64,000 bases of DNA from Bacillota bacterium (GTDB lineage: Bacteria; Bacillota; Clostridia; Oscillospirales; Acutalibacteraceae), in NCBI GenBank assembly GCA_023458755.1, contig JAEWYE010000019.1, forward strand, positions 160,097 to 224,096, given 5' to 3'. The position numbers and the translations under genes are program-made. Positions 8,647 to 18,425 of the stretch are shown in pieces; position 1 is the stretch's first letter; each line of letters starts with the position of its first letter. Under the pieces are notes generated by a model. The model was given only the letters and a program-made list of their open reading frames with translations, was not told the DNA's origin and searched no databases.

Positions 8647-10212
8647 TTGCATCATAGAAATAAACGGAACATTATTATTGCAGCAATTCTCCTGTTTGCG
8701 CTTACTGGGGCGGGTATACTGCTTGTTTTCAATTTGCACTCCATGTTAATGACCAATATGGTTCCCGAAAATTTAAGGGAACAGTCTGCCCGAATTTACT
8801 GGATTATCAGCGGCTTTGTTGTTTTCGTTATTGCGGCGGCTTTTGCGGTGGCATACTGGCTGTTAAAACTAAAGGAAAAAAGCGACATGCAAAACGAAAA
8901 AGTTACCGAAGAAATCAGGCACCAAACTTATACAGATACTCTTACCAAGCTCCCAAATCGGGGAGCGATGAAGCAGGAAATCGCGAATTGGATGAACATC
9001 TGCCGCGAACAAAAGCATAACGGCGGCACTTTCTTTTTGGATGTAGACAACTTTCAGTCGGTCAATAATACTTTCGGCCACAATATCGGGGATTCGGTGC
9101 TGGAAGAATGTGCGGTTCGGCTTACTGAATTCGTCAGCAAGGAAGGCGTTATAGGAAGAATCGGCGGCGATGAGTTTGCCCTTTTGATTCACCCGATTCA
9201 TACCAAGTACGACTTGCAGCAATATGCAGAGCGGATTCAGGATGTATTCACGAAACCGTTTTTGGTGCATGGCGTAATTGTTCAGCTCAATTGCAGCATT
9301 GGCACTATGCTGTTTGATTGGACGGAAGAGAAAGCACAAAAGGAATATGATAAAATTATCAACCAGACGGAATTTGTTTTATCACAGGCTAAAAAAACCA
9401 ACAAGGGTTCCTACTGTGTATTTAACAATCAAATCGGCGAGCAGGAAACCAGACTGGCAAAAATGCAGCGCAGTTTAAAAAACGCGATTGCCAAAGATGA
9501 AATGCTTGTGTATTATCAGGCTCAGTATGATTTCCATGAACGGAAAATCATCGGGTTCGAGGCATTGGTGCGCTGGGACAGTAAAGAGTTCGGCATGGTT
9601 TCTCCGGTACAGTTTATCCCGCTGGCTGAAAAAAGCGGCTACATTAAAGAAATCGGCCGGTTTGTGATTGACAAAACGTTTGCGTTTGCGAAGGAATATG
9701 AAGATACCGACTTTTGCATTTCCTTCAACTGCTCCGCAATGGAATTGCTGCAGGCGGATTTTGTTGATTACATAAAAGAGCGTTTTGATTATTACAATTT
9801 GAAATGGCACAGTGTTGCGATTGAAATAACGGAGTCATGCTTGATTGAATCTTTTGATGAAGTTATCCAAAAGCTGAACGATTTGTGTGATTATGGTCTG
9901 CTTGTCTATTTGGATGATTTTGGAACCGGATTCTCGTCGCTTACGTACTTGAAAAATCTGCCGATTGACGCAGTGAAGATTGATAAAAGCTTTATTGATG
10001 AAATCAGTACCAATACGACGGAAAAAGATATCGTGGGCATGATTGTCTCCCTTGCCGGCAGGCTGAATCTCCGGGTTATTGCCGAAGGTGTTGAAATCGA
10101 GGGTCAGCTGGAAGATTTGCAGCAGTGCGGCTGTACGGTTATTCAAGGTTATTATATTAGCCGCCCGATACCGAAGAACGAGGTACCCCGTTTGCTTGTT
10201 GCGCATGCATAA
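8647..10212 (+). CDS. Membrane GGDEF-EAL protein
   Basis: A 521-residue protein with two membrane segments (about 8-28 and 50-74) and no large sensor domain. A GGDEF domain (about 95-255) has an intact IGGDEF near 170, so diguanylate cyclase activity is possible; I see no RxxD inhibitory site in the usual place. An EAL domain (about 275-515) has FEALVRW near 304, FNCS, EITES, LDDFGTG, KIDKSFI, AEGVE and QGYYISRP, so phosphodiesterase activity is also possible. The start is TTG with GGGGGGTG at 8631-8638, eight bases upstream. It is transcribed alone from the promoter at 8586 to the terminator at 10219. Confidence 0.92.
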   Translation: MHHRNKRNIIIAAILLFALTGAGILLVFNLHSMLMTNMVPENLREQSARIYWIISGFVVFVIAAAFAVAYWLLKLKEKSDMQNEKVTEEIRHQTYTDTLTKLPNRGAMKQEIANWMNICREQKHNGGTFFLDVDNFQSVNNTFGHNIGDSVLEECAVRLTEFVSKEGVIGRIGGDEFALLIHPIHTKYDLQQYAERIQDVFTKPFLVHGVIVQLNCSIGTMLFDWTEEKAQKEYDKIINQTEFVLSQAKKTNKGSYCVFNNQIGEQETRLAKMQRSLKNAIAKDEMLVYYQAQYDFHERKIIGFEALVRWDSKEFGMVSPVQFIPLAEKSGYIKEIGRFVIDKTFAFAKEYEDTDFCISFNCSAMELLQADFVDYIKERFDYYNLKWHSVAIEITESCLIESFDEVIQKLNDLCDYGLLVYLDDFGTGFSSLTYLKNLPIDAVKIDKSFIDEISTNTTEKDIVGMIVSLAGRLNLRVIAEGVEIEGQLEDLQQCGCTVIQGYYISRPIPKNEVPRLLVAHA

Positions 10213-10218
10213 CAATCG

Positions 10219-10252
10219 AAACTGCTGATCTTTTTTGACCGGCAGTTTTTTA
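10219..10252 (+). terminator. Terminator after the GGDEF-EAL gene
   Basis: AAACTGC...GCAGTTT stem with TTTTTTA. The remaining gap to galE contains a TATAAT at 10418-10423 that may be its -10 element, but I see no convincing -35. Confidence 0.75.
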
Positions 10253-10586
10253 TTTGTGTTTGTAACCTTCCATCTCGCTTCTCTTGCGCATGGGAGTACT
10301 TTCAATATGGCCGACTTTTCATTGGAAAGGGAGCAGGGAAGGTGCCGTATTCTTTCTTTTTACACAAAAGTGCTTGTTTATTCAATAATAGTCTATACAC
10401 TTTCAGTGATTTGGGGTTATAATAGAAGCCAGTAACAAATACTGTGCCCGAAGCGTACGGATTTGTTATCGATAAAATGTAAGAGTATAAAGTGTTAAGA
10501 GAGGCAAGAAAGTTTTGTGTTTGCACGGAATTGCTGCAATGGTAACGGCAAAACTTTCAACTGCCAGAGAAAGGATGGTTATTAGA

Positions 10587-11600
10587 ATGAAAATACTGGT
10601 CACAGGCGGAGCGGGGTACATAGGCAGCCACACCTGCGTTGTACTTCTGGAATCCGGATATGAAGTCGTTATTGTGGATAACTTAGTAAACAGCAAATAT
10701 GAAGTAGTAAAGCGCATCAAGCAAATTGCCAACAAAGATTTGACCTTTTATGAGAACGATGTTTGCGACAAAGATGCCATGAGGAAGATTTTCCAGCAGG
10801 AAAAGATTGATGCGGTTATCCATTTTGCTGGCTTAAAAGCAGTGGGTGAGTCGGTGCAGATCCCGCTTCGCTATTACGACAACAATTTAACATCGACTCT
10901 TGTTCTGCTCGAAACCATGCAGGAGTTCGGAGTCAAGAATTTTGTGTTCAGTTCTTCCGCGACGGTATACGGCAATCCGAAAACCGTGCCGATTACCGAA
11001 GACTTCCCTCTTTCTACCACCAATCCGTATGGTACAACCAAACTGATGATTGAACAGATTTTGACTGATTTGTATAAGGCAGATTCCACCTTCCATCCGA
11101 TTATTCTTCGTTACTTCAATCCGGTCGGTGCGCATAAGAGCGGATTAATCGGTGAGGACCCGAAAGGAATCCCCAACAACCTCATGCCGTATATCACGCA
11201 GGTTGCCATCGGAAAGCTGCAAAAGCTCCGCGTGTTCGGCGGCGATTATCCAACGCCGGACGGCACGGGTGTGCGTGACTATATTCATGTTGAGGACTTG
11301 GCGGAAGGGCATGTGGCGGTTCTGAAAAACTTTGAAAAGACCACCGGTCTGCAAATCTATAATTTAGGTACCGGTCACGGGTACTCCGTGCTGGATATTG
11401 TACACGCATTCAGCAAGGCGACAGGCAAAGAGATCCCTTATGAAATTGTTGACCGCCGTGCAGGCGACATTCCGGCATGCTATGCGGACCCGACAAAGGC
11501 GGAGAAAGAACTCAACTGGAAAGCGGTAAAAACTCTGGATGACATGTGCGCGGATTCCTGGCGCTGGCAAACTCAAAATCCGAACGGATACGACAGCTGA
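10587..11600 (+). CDS. galE: UDP-glucose 4-epimerase
   Basis: A 337-residue extended short-chain dehydrogenase, the usual GalE length. The Rossmann motif GGAGYIGSH is at residues 7-15. The catalytic SSSATVYG and the YGTTK tyrosine-lysine pair (near 149-153) are present, followed by RYFNPVGAH and the C-terminal YADPTKAEKELNWKA typical of GalE. It interconverts UDP-glucose and UDP-galactose in the cytoplasm. I chose ATG 10587 because MKILVTGG is the conserved family start and AAAGGA lies upstream; the open frame continues 24 codons further but without family resemblance. It ends at its own terminator. Confidence 0.96.
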   Translation: MKILVTGGAGYIGSHTCVVLLESGYEVVIVDNLVNSKYEVVKRIKQIANKDLTFYENDVCDKDAMRKIFQQEKIDAVIHFAGLKAVGESVQIPLRYYDNNLTSTLVLLETMQEFGVKNFVFSSSATVYGNPKTVPITEDFPLSTTNPYGTTKLMIEQILTDLYKADSTFHPIILRYFNPVGAHKSGLIGEDPKGIPNNLMPYITQVAIGKLQKLRVFGGDYPTPDGTGVRDYIHVEDLAEGHVAVLKNFEKTTGLQIYNLGTGHGYSVLDIVHAFSKATGKEIPYEIVDRRAGDIPACYADPTKAEKELNWKAVKTLDDMCADSWRWQTQNPNGYDS

Positions 11601-11653
11601 ACTTCGTGATAAGCGAAAAGCAAGCAGGATTTTCTTTTTTGTATTCAAAACCA

Positions 11654-11682
11654 GGCTGCCGATTAAACCGGCGGCCTTTTTT
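11654..11682 (+). terminator. Terminator after galE
   Basis: GGCTGCCG pairs with CGGCGGCC around ATTAAAC, followed by TTTTTT. Confidence 0.85.
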
Positions 11683-11744
11683 ATTACAGGTAAGTTTAAT
11701 TCACATATTTCCATACAATAATTGGTAAATCAGCATGAATTTTA

Positions 11745-11772
11745 TTGAAAAAGAACTGTATTTTGGTATAAT
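11745..11772 (+). promoter_or_regulatory. Promoter upstream of the dipeptidase
   Basis: TTGAAA (11745-11750), 16 bases, TATAAT (11767-11772); two further TATAAT-like boxes follow within 50 bases. Confidence 0.6.
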
Positions 11773-11923
11773 TTGTGCTATAATAGAGTATATAAATAGC
11801 ATATAATTAGGAATATGCATAATAAGGAATGCTGTGCGAATGGTATAGGACTGATTTTTTGCTTTCTTGCTGTGCGCTGCGGCAGATGAAATGTAGAATC
11901 AAACAGAAAGGAAGCGTTTTGTT

Positions 11924-13300
11924 TTGTATTTTGGAGATAAAATAGATAGGTATCGTGATGACATTCTGAAAGATTTAGCAACTCTTGTTGCAATCCCTTC
12001 CGTTTGCGGTGAGCCCAAGGAGGGTATGCCAATGGGAGAACAGTCCGCCAAGGCACTCAACTGCATTTTGCAAACGGCACAGAATATGGGCTTTGCGACA
12101 AAGAATGTGGAGAATTATGCAGGTCATGCGGAGTATGGAGCCGGAGATGAGGTTGCTGCTGTACTTACGCATGTCGATGTGGTGCCGGCCGGCGACGGAT
12201 GGGACACCCCACCGTTTACCATGACCCAGAAAGGGAACCTCTGCTTTGGCCGAGGGACGGCCGACGACAAGGGGGAAGCCATTGTTGCGCTGTATTGCCT
12301 GAAGGCTCTCAAGGATGAAAATATACAGGGAAAACGCCGTCTGCGCGCTATTTTTGGCGCGGGCGAAGAAATCAACTCCGGCGACATGGAGGCTTATTTC
12401 AAATCGGAGCCGATGCCGGTTATGGGCTTTACGCCGGACAGTGAATATGGCATCTGCAACCGTGAAAAAGGAATCATGCATTTTGATATAAAACATACAA
12501 ACGATTCCGCCGTCGTTTATCAGTTCCATGCCGGAACCGTGGTAAACGCGGTGCCGGACAAAGCGACCGCTCATATTGTCTGTACAGGAAATCAGTTCTT
12601 TCAGTTAATTGAGGAAGCAAAAAAGTCTAAAGGCAGCTTTGTCATTGAAAAAACACTGCACGGCGCGGCAATCTGTTCGGCCGGCGTCGCTTCCCATGCT
12701 ATGCAGCCACAGGAGGGTTTGAATGCTGCCACTCACCTGATTGAACTGCTTTCAAAAGTGTTCCCGAAACAGGATTTGGGCAGCTTCCTTACATTCCTCA
12801 GCGAAAAAGTCGGTACTGAGATAAACGGTGCGGCAATGGGTGTACAGCAAAGTGATGAGCCTTCCGGAGAACTGACTTTGAACGTTGGCATTGTGGATAT
12901 TACAGCAAATTCTGCCTGCGCAAGTTTTGACATCCGCTATCCGGTTACCGTGGACGGCAAAGAAATTATCCGTACCATTCAGAACAGCGCGGAACAGGTT
13001 GGTTTAGCCATGCAGGTAAACGAAAATAAGCTGCCGCTTTATTTGCCGGAAAACAGCCCGTTTATTAAACTGCTGCAGGATTCCTATTTTGCGGTTACCG
13101 GTGAAAAGGCAGAAGTATACGCGTCCGGCGGCGGCACTTATGCGCGTGCCCTTAGCGGAAAAGGCGTTGCGTTTGGTCCGTTCTTCCCGGATGAACCGGA
13201 TCGCCGTCTTCACAATGCGAACGAAAATATTGATATGGACCGTTTTATGGTTCACGCAAGAATTTGTTTAGAGGCAATGTATCGCATGTTTACCGAGTAG
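11924..13300 (+). CDS. PepV-type dipeptidase, M20 zinc peptidase family
   Basis: A 458-residue M20 metallopeptidase, close to the usual PepV length. Zinc-ligand motifs are visible: LTHVDVVPAGD near 87, FGRGTADDKG near 118 and GAGEEINSGD near 153. GFTPDSEYG, SHAMQPQEG and the C-terminal GGGTYAR complete the family pattern. It should cleave dipeptides in the cytoplasm. The start is TTG 11924, supported by AAAGGAAG ten bases upstream and by the MYFGDKIDRYRDDI start typical of PepV. It is a single gene with its own promoter and terminator. Confidence 0.93.
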   Translation: MYFGDKIDRYRDDILKDLATLVAIPSVCGEPKEGMPMGEQSAKALNCILQTAQNMGFATKNVENYAGHAEYGAGDEVAAVLTHVDVVPAGDGWDTPPFTMTQKGNLCFGRGTADDKGEAIVALYCLKALKDENIQGKRRLRAIFGAGEEINSGDMEAYFKSEPMPVMGFTPDSEYGICNREKGIMHFDIKHTNDSAVVYQFHAGTVVNAVPDKATAHIVCTGNQFFQLIEEAKKSKGSFVIEKTLHGAAICSAGVASHAMQPQEGLNAATHLIELLSKVFPKQDLGSFLTFLSEKVGTEINGAAMGVQQSDEPSGELTLNVGIVDITANSACASFDIRYPVTVDGKEIIRTIQNSAEQVGLAMQVNENKLPLYLPENSPFIKLLQDSYFAVTGEKAEVYASGGGTYARALSGKGVAFGPFFPDEPDRRLHNANENIDMDRFMVHARICLEAMYRMFTE

Positions 13301-13353
13301 AGTCGATCAACAAGCAGGGCTGTCCCTGTTTCCTGATTTATTCCGAATACAAG

Positions 13354-13393
13354 AAAAGCCATCCGAGTTATGAAAAACTTGGATGGCTTTTTT
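13354..13393 (+). terminator. Terminator between the convergent pepV-like and abrB-like genes
   Basis: AAAAGCCATCC pairs with GGATGGCTTTTTT. The A run on the other side allows use from both strands. Confidence 0.85.
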
Positions 13394-13464
13394 GTGTAGA
13401 AGCATAGAATTTGCCGGACAGTTTATAAGTCAATTCCAGTCAGCGAATGCCGATTGGAATTGAC

Positions 13465-13722
13465 TTATTCTTCGCCGAGTTTATCTGCAAGTTTCTGCAA
13501 ACAATTCTTACAAATATTATGTCCCTTGTAATTGATTACATCTTCCGCGTTGCTGCAGAAAATGCATGCAGGCTCATACTTCTTAAGTACGATTGTCGAG
13601 TTGTCAACATAAATTTCCAGCGGATCCTTCTCTTTGATATTGAGGGTCATTCTCAGCTCTTTCGGAAGCACTATTCGTCCTAATTCGTCAACTTTACGTA
13701 CAATACCTGTAGATTTCATCAT
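13465..13722 (-). CDS. AbrB/SpoVT-type transition-state regulator with Cys4 tail
   Basis: The protein is about 85 residues. Residues 1-48 form the swapped-hairpin AbrB DNA-binding domain (STGIVRKVDELGRIVLPKELR). The C-terminal half carries CIFC and CKNC, a likely zinc or structural pair. Clostridial AbrB-like regulators of this shape control the growth-to-sporulation transition and related genes. The first in-frame ATG (13728) directly abuts the AAGAAG site, so I prefer the ATG at 13722. It has a consensus promoter and is divergent from spmA, which fits a sporulation context. Confidence 0.9.
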   Translation of the reverse strand: MMKSTGIVRKVDELGRIVLPKELRMTLNIKEKDPLEIYVDNSTIVLKKYEPACIFCSNAEDVINYKGHNICKNCLQKLADKLGEE

Positions 13723-13775
13723 AATCATCTTCTTTCAAAATAGAGTGGCATAAATATTTCATTTATTACGTTGAA

Positions 13776-13804
13776 ATTATACCTTTTTTTGACAATTATG
13801 TCAA
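13776..13804 (-). promoter_or_regulatory. Consensus promoter of the abrB-like gene
   Basis: On the minus strand TTGACA, 17 bases, TATAAT: a perfect sigma-A match. Confidence 0.85.
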
Positions 13805-13903
13805 TTATCTTCTGAGAATAATAAAAAATAAATGTATCTCTTTTTATAATCGTTCATATACATTTTGTAGACGGTTGATATTGGCACGGAGGAAATATAC
13901 ATT

Positions 13904-14500
13904 ATGATGAATATGATTTGGGCGGCGTTGATTCTGCTCAGTCTTGTTTGCGCGCTCGCGACAGGCAGAATGCCGCAGCTTTCAGACGCGATACTCGCCG
14001 GTGCTGGGAACGCAGTAGAATTGGTGCTTGCCATGCTGGGAATGATGTGCGCCTGGACGGGGCTGATGAAAATCGCGGATGCCGGCGGCATGACGGCGTT
14101 GCTCGCGAAACTGTTTTACCCGCTGACAAAGCATTTATTTCCAAAATATAAAAAGGACAGTCCCGCTGCGAAAGCAATTTGTATGAATATGACCGCCAAT
14201 TTGCTCGGGCTCGGCAATGCCGCCACACCGCTTGGAATCGCCGCCATGAAAGAAATGGCAAAAGCTAACCCGAATTCGACAGATGCCGACAACTCCATGG
14301 TAATGTTTGTTGTACTCAATACCGCCTCCATTCAGCTTATTCCGACCTCTATCGGGATTCTTCGGGCAAAGTACGGGTCAGCCACGCCGTTTGATATTTT
14401 GCCGGCAGTCTGGGTGGCATCAGTCGGGTCTTTGCTTGTGGGCGTTGTGGTTGCAAAGCTTTTTGAAACACGCAAAAAGGCTGGAAAAAAAGATGGATAA
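13904..14500 (+). CDS. spmA: Spore maturation protein A
   Basis: A 198-residue membrane protein of the nucleoside-recognition (Gate) fold family, matching SpmA in length and in motifs such as NLLGLGNAATPLGIAAM and NTASIQLIPTSI. SpmA and SpmB together are needed for dehydration of the spore core in Bacillus and Clostridium. The start has GGAGGAAA upstream. The gene overlaps spmB by eight bases, indicating translational coupling. Its presence is the clearest sign that the organism forms endospores. Confidence 0.95.
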   Translation: MMNMIWAALILLSLVCALATGRMPQLSDAILAGAGNAVELVLAMLGMMCAWTGLMKIADAGGMTALLAKLFYPLTKHLFPKYKKDSPAAKAICMNMTANLLGLGNAATPLGIAAMKEMAKANPNSTDADNSMVMFVVLNTASIQLIPTSIGILRAKYGSATPFDILPAVWVASVGSLLVGVVVAKLFETRKKAGKKDG

Positions 14501-15014
14501 ATTCAGTGCGTATGTCATGCCGGTTGCGATATGCATCATTGTTCTATTCGGTTTGGTGCGCCGCGTACCGGTTTTCGACACGTTCGTCGCGGGAGCAAAA
14601 GAGGGCATTCAGTCCAGCATTTCTATTTTGCCGTCGCTTGTGGGGCTGATTATGGCGGTCACCATGCTCAATGCCTCCGGCGCGTTAGATATGTTTTCCT
14701 CTTTTATCGCGCCTGCGGCCAATGCCATCGGTCTGCCGAAAGAGGTAATGCCGCTTGCGCTGCTGCGGCCGATTTCCGGCAGCGGTTCTCTTGCTGTGCT
14801 GACACAGATTTTTTCGAGCAATGGCGCGGACAGCTTTGTCGGACGGGTTGCGTCAGTCATGATGGGTTCGACGGAAACAACCTTTTACGCGATAGCGGTA
14901 TATTACGGTTCGGTGGGAATCAAAAAAACCCGCCATACCATACCGGCTGCGCTGTCTGCGGATTTTACGGGCTACCTTATGTCCGCGCTTGCGATCAAAC
15001 TGTTTTTTCAATAA
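14493..15014 (+). CDS. spmB: Spore maturation protein B
   Basis: A 173-residue membrane protein, partner of SpmA. LLRPISGSGSLAVL, the STETTFY motif and VYYGSVGIKKTRHT are characteristic of SpmB. The start ATG 14493 lies inside the last codons of spmA; a longer open frame exists upstream (from 14307) but overlaps spmA and has no family resemblance. It is followed 44 bases later by feoA in the same direction, so the iron genes may share the transcript. Confidence 0.95.
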   Translation: MDKFSAYVMPVAICIIVLFGLVRRVPVFDTFVAGAKEGIQSSISILPSLVGLIMAVTMLNASGALDMFSSFIAPAANAIGLPKEVMPLALLRPISGSGSLAVLTQIFSSNGADSFVGRVASVMMGSTETTFYAIAVYYGSVGIKKTRHTIPAALSADFTGYLMSALAIKLFFQ

Positions 15015-15058
15015 GAAGCGGCATACAGCAGAAAATACCGGAAGGGTCGGGAAACGCC

Positions 15059-15298
15059 ATGTCCAACATGAAATATCTGGATCAGTTAAAAATCGGAGAA
15101 GGCGGAATTGTCATCAGCATTGGCAGCTCCGGCGCGCTTCGCCGCAGAATCATCGATATGGGCATTACACCGGGCGCGCAGATTGTTATGCGCAAAGCGG
15201 CTCCCTTCGGTGACCCCATAGAAGTGAATGTGCGCGGGTATGAGCTAAGCATCCGCAAGTCTGAGGCGAAAGAAATTTTGGTAGGGGTAGCGAAATGA
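15059..15298 (+). CDS. feoA: Ferrous iron transport protein A
   Basis: A 79-residue SH3-like FeoA protein (LKIGEGGIVISI, RRRIIDMGITPGAQI, VNVRGYELSIRKSEA). FeoA is a small cytoplasmic partner thought to regulate the FeoB channel. An upstream GGAAGGG site supports ATG 15059. The stop overlaps the feoB start (ATGA), the usual coupled arrangement. Confidence 0.93.
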   Translation: MSNMKYLDQLKIGEGGIVISIGSSGALRRRIIDMGITPGAQIVMRKAAPFGDPIEVNVRGYELSIRKSEAKEILVGVAK

Positions 15299-17346
15299 AT
15301 GGGCTGCAGGCAAAACCGAAAACGGCATTCCGTGTAGCTTTGGCGGGCAACCCGAACTGCGGCAAAACTACACTTTTCAATCAGCTTACCGGCAGCAGTC
15401 AGACAGTGGGAAACTGGCCGGGTGTCACGGTTGAAAAGAAAGAGGGGAAAGTCCGGTATCAGGCTTATACCGTTACGGTTGCGGACTTGCCGGGCATCTA
15501 TTCTCTTTCACCCTATTCGCCGGAGGAAGTGGTTTCCCGCAACTATATTCTGAACGAGCGTCCGGATGCGATAATCGACATTGTGGATGCTGCCAATCTG
15601 GAGCGGAACCTGTACCTTACCACGCAGCTTGCCGAACTGGGCATCCCGGTTGTGGCTGCGTTAAATATGGTAGATGTCATTGAAAAGCGCGGAGATAAAA
15701 TTGACTATGCCTTGCTTGAAAAAAGATTAGGCGTTCCTGTTGTGCCGATTTCCGCAAGCAAAGGGATAGGCATCAACAAACTGTTGGAGCGGACACTCGC
15801 TGCGGCAAAGGCGCCTGTTTCGGGCACACCGCCTGTTTATTCGGCAGAGGTAGAGCAGGTGCTCGGCAGTATGGAAACGATGCTGAACCGTGCGGTGCCG
15901 CCGGTTAAAGAGTATCGGCGCTGGACAGCGGTCAAGCTTTTCGAGGATGATAAAATTACGCGGAAACAGCTTCGTTTTGAACCGGCGGACGAGAAAAAGT
16001 TAGAAATACTGAAACAAAAGATTCCCACCTCCCGATATATGGACAGGGAAATGATTATCGCCGACCAGCGGTACCGCACCATCTGCTCCGTTTGCAGGCA
16101 GGCGGTTAAAAAGGGAATACCGGACGGGCAGTACAGCGTTTCCGATAAAATTGACCGCGTGATGACGAACAAATGGCTTGCAATTCCGATGTTCTTTGCA
16201 GTCATGCTGCTTATTTTCTATATCACTTTTGGACCGATTGGTTCCTTTTTGACCGCACGGGTCAGCTGGTTCATCGGCAGTTGGCTTTCGGACATAGTAA
16301 CGGTTTTGCTCTCGGCGGCAGGCGCATCCGACTGGGCGCGAAGTCTGGCAGTAGATGGTGTGATTGCCGGAGTAGGGGCGGTACTTGCGTTTTTGCCGCA
16401 GATTTTGCTGTTGTTTCTTCTGCTTTCCGTTTTGGAAGACAGCGGATACATGGCGCGCGCGGCGTTTATTATGGACCCGCTTCTGCGTAAAATCGGGCTT
16501 TCAGGCAAAGCGTTTGTCCCTATGCTCATGGGATTTGGCTGCACCGTTCCGGCGGTAATGGGCACACGCATTCTGGAAAATGAAAAGGACAAACGGCTTA
16601 CCATCTTAATTACGCCGTTCATGTCCTGCAGTGCCAAAATGCCGGTTTACTCCATGTTCATCCTTGCTTTTTTTGTCGGCAGCCGACCGCTCGTGATTTT
16701 TTCGGTTTATCTCTTGGGTATTATCCTTGCGGTATTGTCCGCCCTGCTGTTTAAAAATACAATTTTAACCGGAAAAGACGCACCGTTTGTCATGGAATTG
16801 CCACCCTATCGGTTGCCGACACCCAAAAGCCTTTGGCTGCATGTGTGGGAGCGGCTTAAGGACTTTTTAACCAAGGCGGGCACTGTACTGCTCGGCGCGA
16901 CCGTAATTATCTGGTTTTTGCGGTCTTTCAGCCCGAATCTGCAAATGGTTACGAATGAATCACAAAGCATTTTGGCACAAATCGGAATCATGATTGCACC
17001 GATATTTACCCTGTGCGGGTTTGGAAACTGGAAGTCTGCCGTGTCGCTTGTGACCGGATTGGTGGCGAAGGAATCGGTCGTGAGTACCATGCAGATTTTA
17101 TATCCCACGGGGGCGGACGGTACCTTAAACATAGCCCTGCGGCAGGCATTCACGCCGCTGAGCGCGTATGCTTTTCTGATTTTTGTCCTGCTGTATACGC
17201 CGTGTGTGGCGGCGCTTTCCGCTATCCGACGTGAAATGGGCAGTCTGAAATGGACTTCCGTTACCATCGTGTATCAATTGGCGCTTGCTTGGTTTGCATC
17301 TGCGTTCTTTTATCAGTTTGCCGTCTTGTTTGCACGTTTTTTATAA
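15295..17346 (+). CDS. feoB: Ferrous iron transport protein B (GTPase-permease)
   Basis: A 683-residue FeoB. The N-terminal G domain has GNPNCGKTT (P loop, near 19-27), the DLPG switch II motif near 66 and NMVD for guanine recognition near 124. The membrane part carries two Gate domains, with GFGCTVPAVMGTR near 413 and SCSAKMPVY near 443, the latter with the cysteine implicated in iron passage. It imports Fe2+ under anaerobic conditions. Length and motifs are complete. It is the second gene of a feoA-feoB-small Cys-rich protein set. Confidence 0.97.
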   Translation: MNGLQAKPKTAFRVALAGNPNCGKTTLFNQLTGSSQTVGNWPGVTVEKKEGKVRYQAYTVTVADLPGIYSLSPYSPEEVVSRNYILNERPDAIIDIVDAANLERNLYLTTQLAELGIPVVAALNMVDVIEKRGDKIDYALLEKRLGVPVVPISASKGIGINKLLERTLAAAKAPVSGTPPVYSAEVEQVLGSMETMLNRAVPPVKEYRRWTAVKLFEDDKITRKQLRFEPADEKKLEILKQKIPTSRYMDREMIIADQRYRTICSVCRQAVKKGIPDGQYSVSDKIDRVMTNKWLAIPMFFAVMLLIFYITFGPIGSFLTARVSWFIGSWLSDIVTVLLSAAGASDWARSLAVDGVIAGVGAVLAFLPQILLLFLLLSVLEDSGYMARAAFIMDPLLRKIGLSGKAFVPMLMGFGCTVPAVMGTRILENEKDKRLTILITPFMSCSAKMPVYSMFILAFFVGSRPLVIFSVYLLGIILAVLSALLFKNTILTGKDAPFVMELPPYRLPTPKSLWLHVWERLKDFLTKAGTVLLGATVIIWFLRSFSPNLQMVTNESQSILAQIGIMIAPIFTLCGFGNWKSAVSLVTGLVAKESVVSTMQILYPTGADGTLNIALRQAFTPLSAYAFLIFVLLYTPCVAALSAIRREMGSLKWTSVTIVYQLALAWFASAFFYQFAVLFARFL

Positions 17347-17387
17347 GGCTGGAACAGCTAAGATTAAAATCTGAAGGAGAACTCGAT

Positions 17388-17579
17388 ATGGTGGCGGATA
17401 TTCTCATTGCGGCGGGCGCGGCGGCGAGCGTGGCTTTGTTGGTTATTACTAAGCTGCGTGCGTTCAAACGAATAAAGTCTTGCGGCGGTGCTTGCAAATC
17501 TTGCGGATACTGCTCCGTGAAATCTGCCAAAGACAAAAAAGAAGATAAAGATTGCAACGCGTTTCGGAACTTGCTATAA
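17388..17579 (+). CDS. FeoB-associated Cys-rich membrane protein
   Basis: A 63-residue protein with one N-terminal membrane helix (about 4-24) and a short basic and Cys-rich tail (CGGACKSCGYC). Small proteins of this kind are routinely found directly after feoB in Firmicutes and are thought to assist iron transport. The start ATG 17388 has a GAAGGAGA site; the open frame extends upstream into feoB but without support. Confidence 0.88.
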   Translation: MVADILIAAGAAASVALLVITKLRAFKRIKSCGGACKSCGYCSVKSAKDKKEDKDCNAFRNLL

Positions 17580-17645
17580 TTTTCTTAATAAAAGGCATAA
17601 AATATGTTTCTAAATTTCATACTGGTATGAAAGGATATTTATCAT

Positions 17646-18425
17646 ATGATTTTAGCATTGGATATCGGGAACACCAATATAACCATCGGAGTATATGACG
17701 GCAAAACTTTAAAATTTGTTTCACGAATGGCAACCGACCGTGCCCGGATGGAAGATCAGTACGCGATTGAGCTGCGCGATATTTTAGATACTTACGGCGT
17801 CAATATCGCCGATGTGGAAGGCTCTATTATCAGCTCGGTTGTGCCGCCGCTTACCACTTACATCAAGCGTGCCATAGCAAGATTGACCGGAACAGAACCG
17901 ATTTGTGTCGGCGAGAATACCAAAACAGATCTGAAAATCTGCCTGCGGCATCCCGAAACACTGGGCGCTGATTTGATCGTTGGCTGTGTGGCGGCAATCG
18001 CCTTGTACGGCTGTCCCTGTATCATTCTCGATATGGGAACCGCCACCACGTTCTCGGTGTTGGACAAGGATCAGAATATGCTGGGCGGCTGTATTATGCC
18101 CGGCATCGGCATTTCACTGGACGCGCTTACCAAGCGTACCGCCCAGTTACCCGGTATCAGTTTGGAAGCGCCCGGCCATGTAATCGGCACCGGAACCATT
18201 GACAGCATGCAGTCCGGCATTATATACGGCACCGCGTCCATGATTGACGGCATGTGCGAACGCATTGAAGCAGAGCTTGGCACTCCCTGCCAAATCATTG
18301 CGACCGGCGGCCTTGCCAAAGAGGTCATTACGCAGTGTAAGCGTGAAATTCTGTACTGTGACAATTTGCTTTTGGAAGGGCTGCGTATGATTTATGACAA
18401 AAATGCGCCGCGGAAGCAGGCATAA
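17646..18425 (+). CDS. coaX: Type III pantothenate kinase
   Basis: A 259-residue ASKHA-fold kinase with the phosphate motif DIGNTNITIGVYDG at the N terminus. GADLIVGCVAA, LDMGTATTFSV and the ATGGLAKE motif near the C terminus follow. It phosphorylates pantothenate, the first step of CoA synthesis, and like others of the type is expected to need a monovalent cation and to escape CoA feedback. A GAAAGGA site precedes the ATG. Confidence 0.95.
   Translation: MILALDIGNTNITIGVYDGKTLKFVSRMATDRARMEDQYAIELRDILDTYGVNIADVEGSIISSVVPPLTTYIKRAIARLTGTEPICVGENTKTDLKICLRHPETLGADLIVGCVAAIALYGCPCIILDMGTATTFSVLDKDQNMLGGCIMPGIGISLDALTKRTAQLPGISLEAPGHVIGTGTIDSMQSGIIYGTASMIDGMCERIEAELGTPCQIIATGGLAKEVITQCKREILYCDNLLLEGLRMIYDKNAPRKQA

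Noticed and set aside
14531..15298. A 255-codon plus-strand frame across spmB and into feoA
   Set aside because: Only its last 79 codons are real (feoA, from 15059). The upstream part is out of frame with spmB, which it overlaps.
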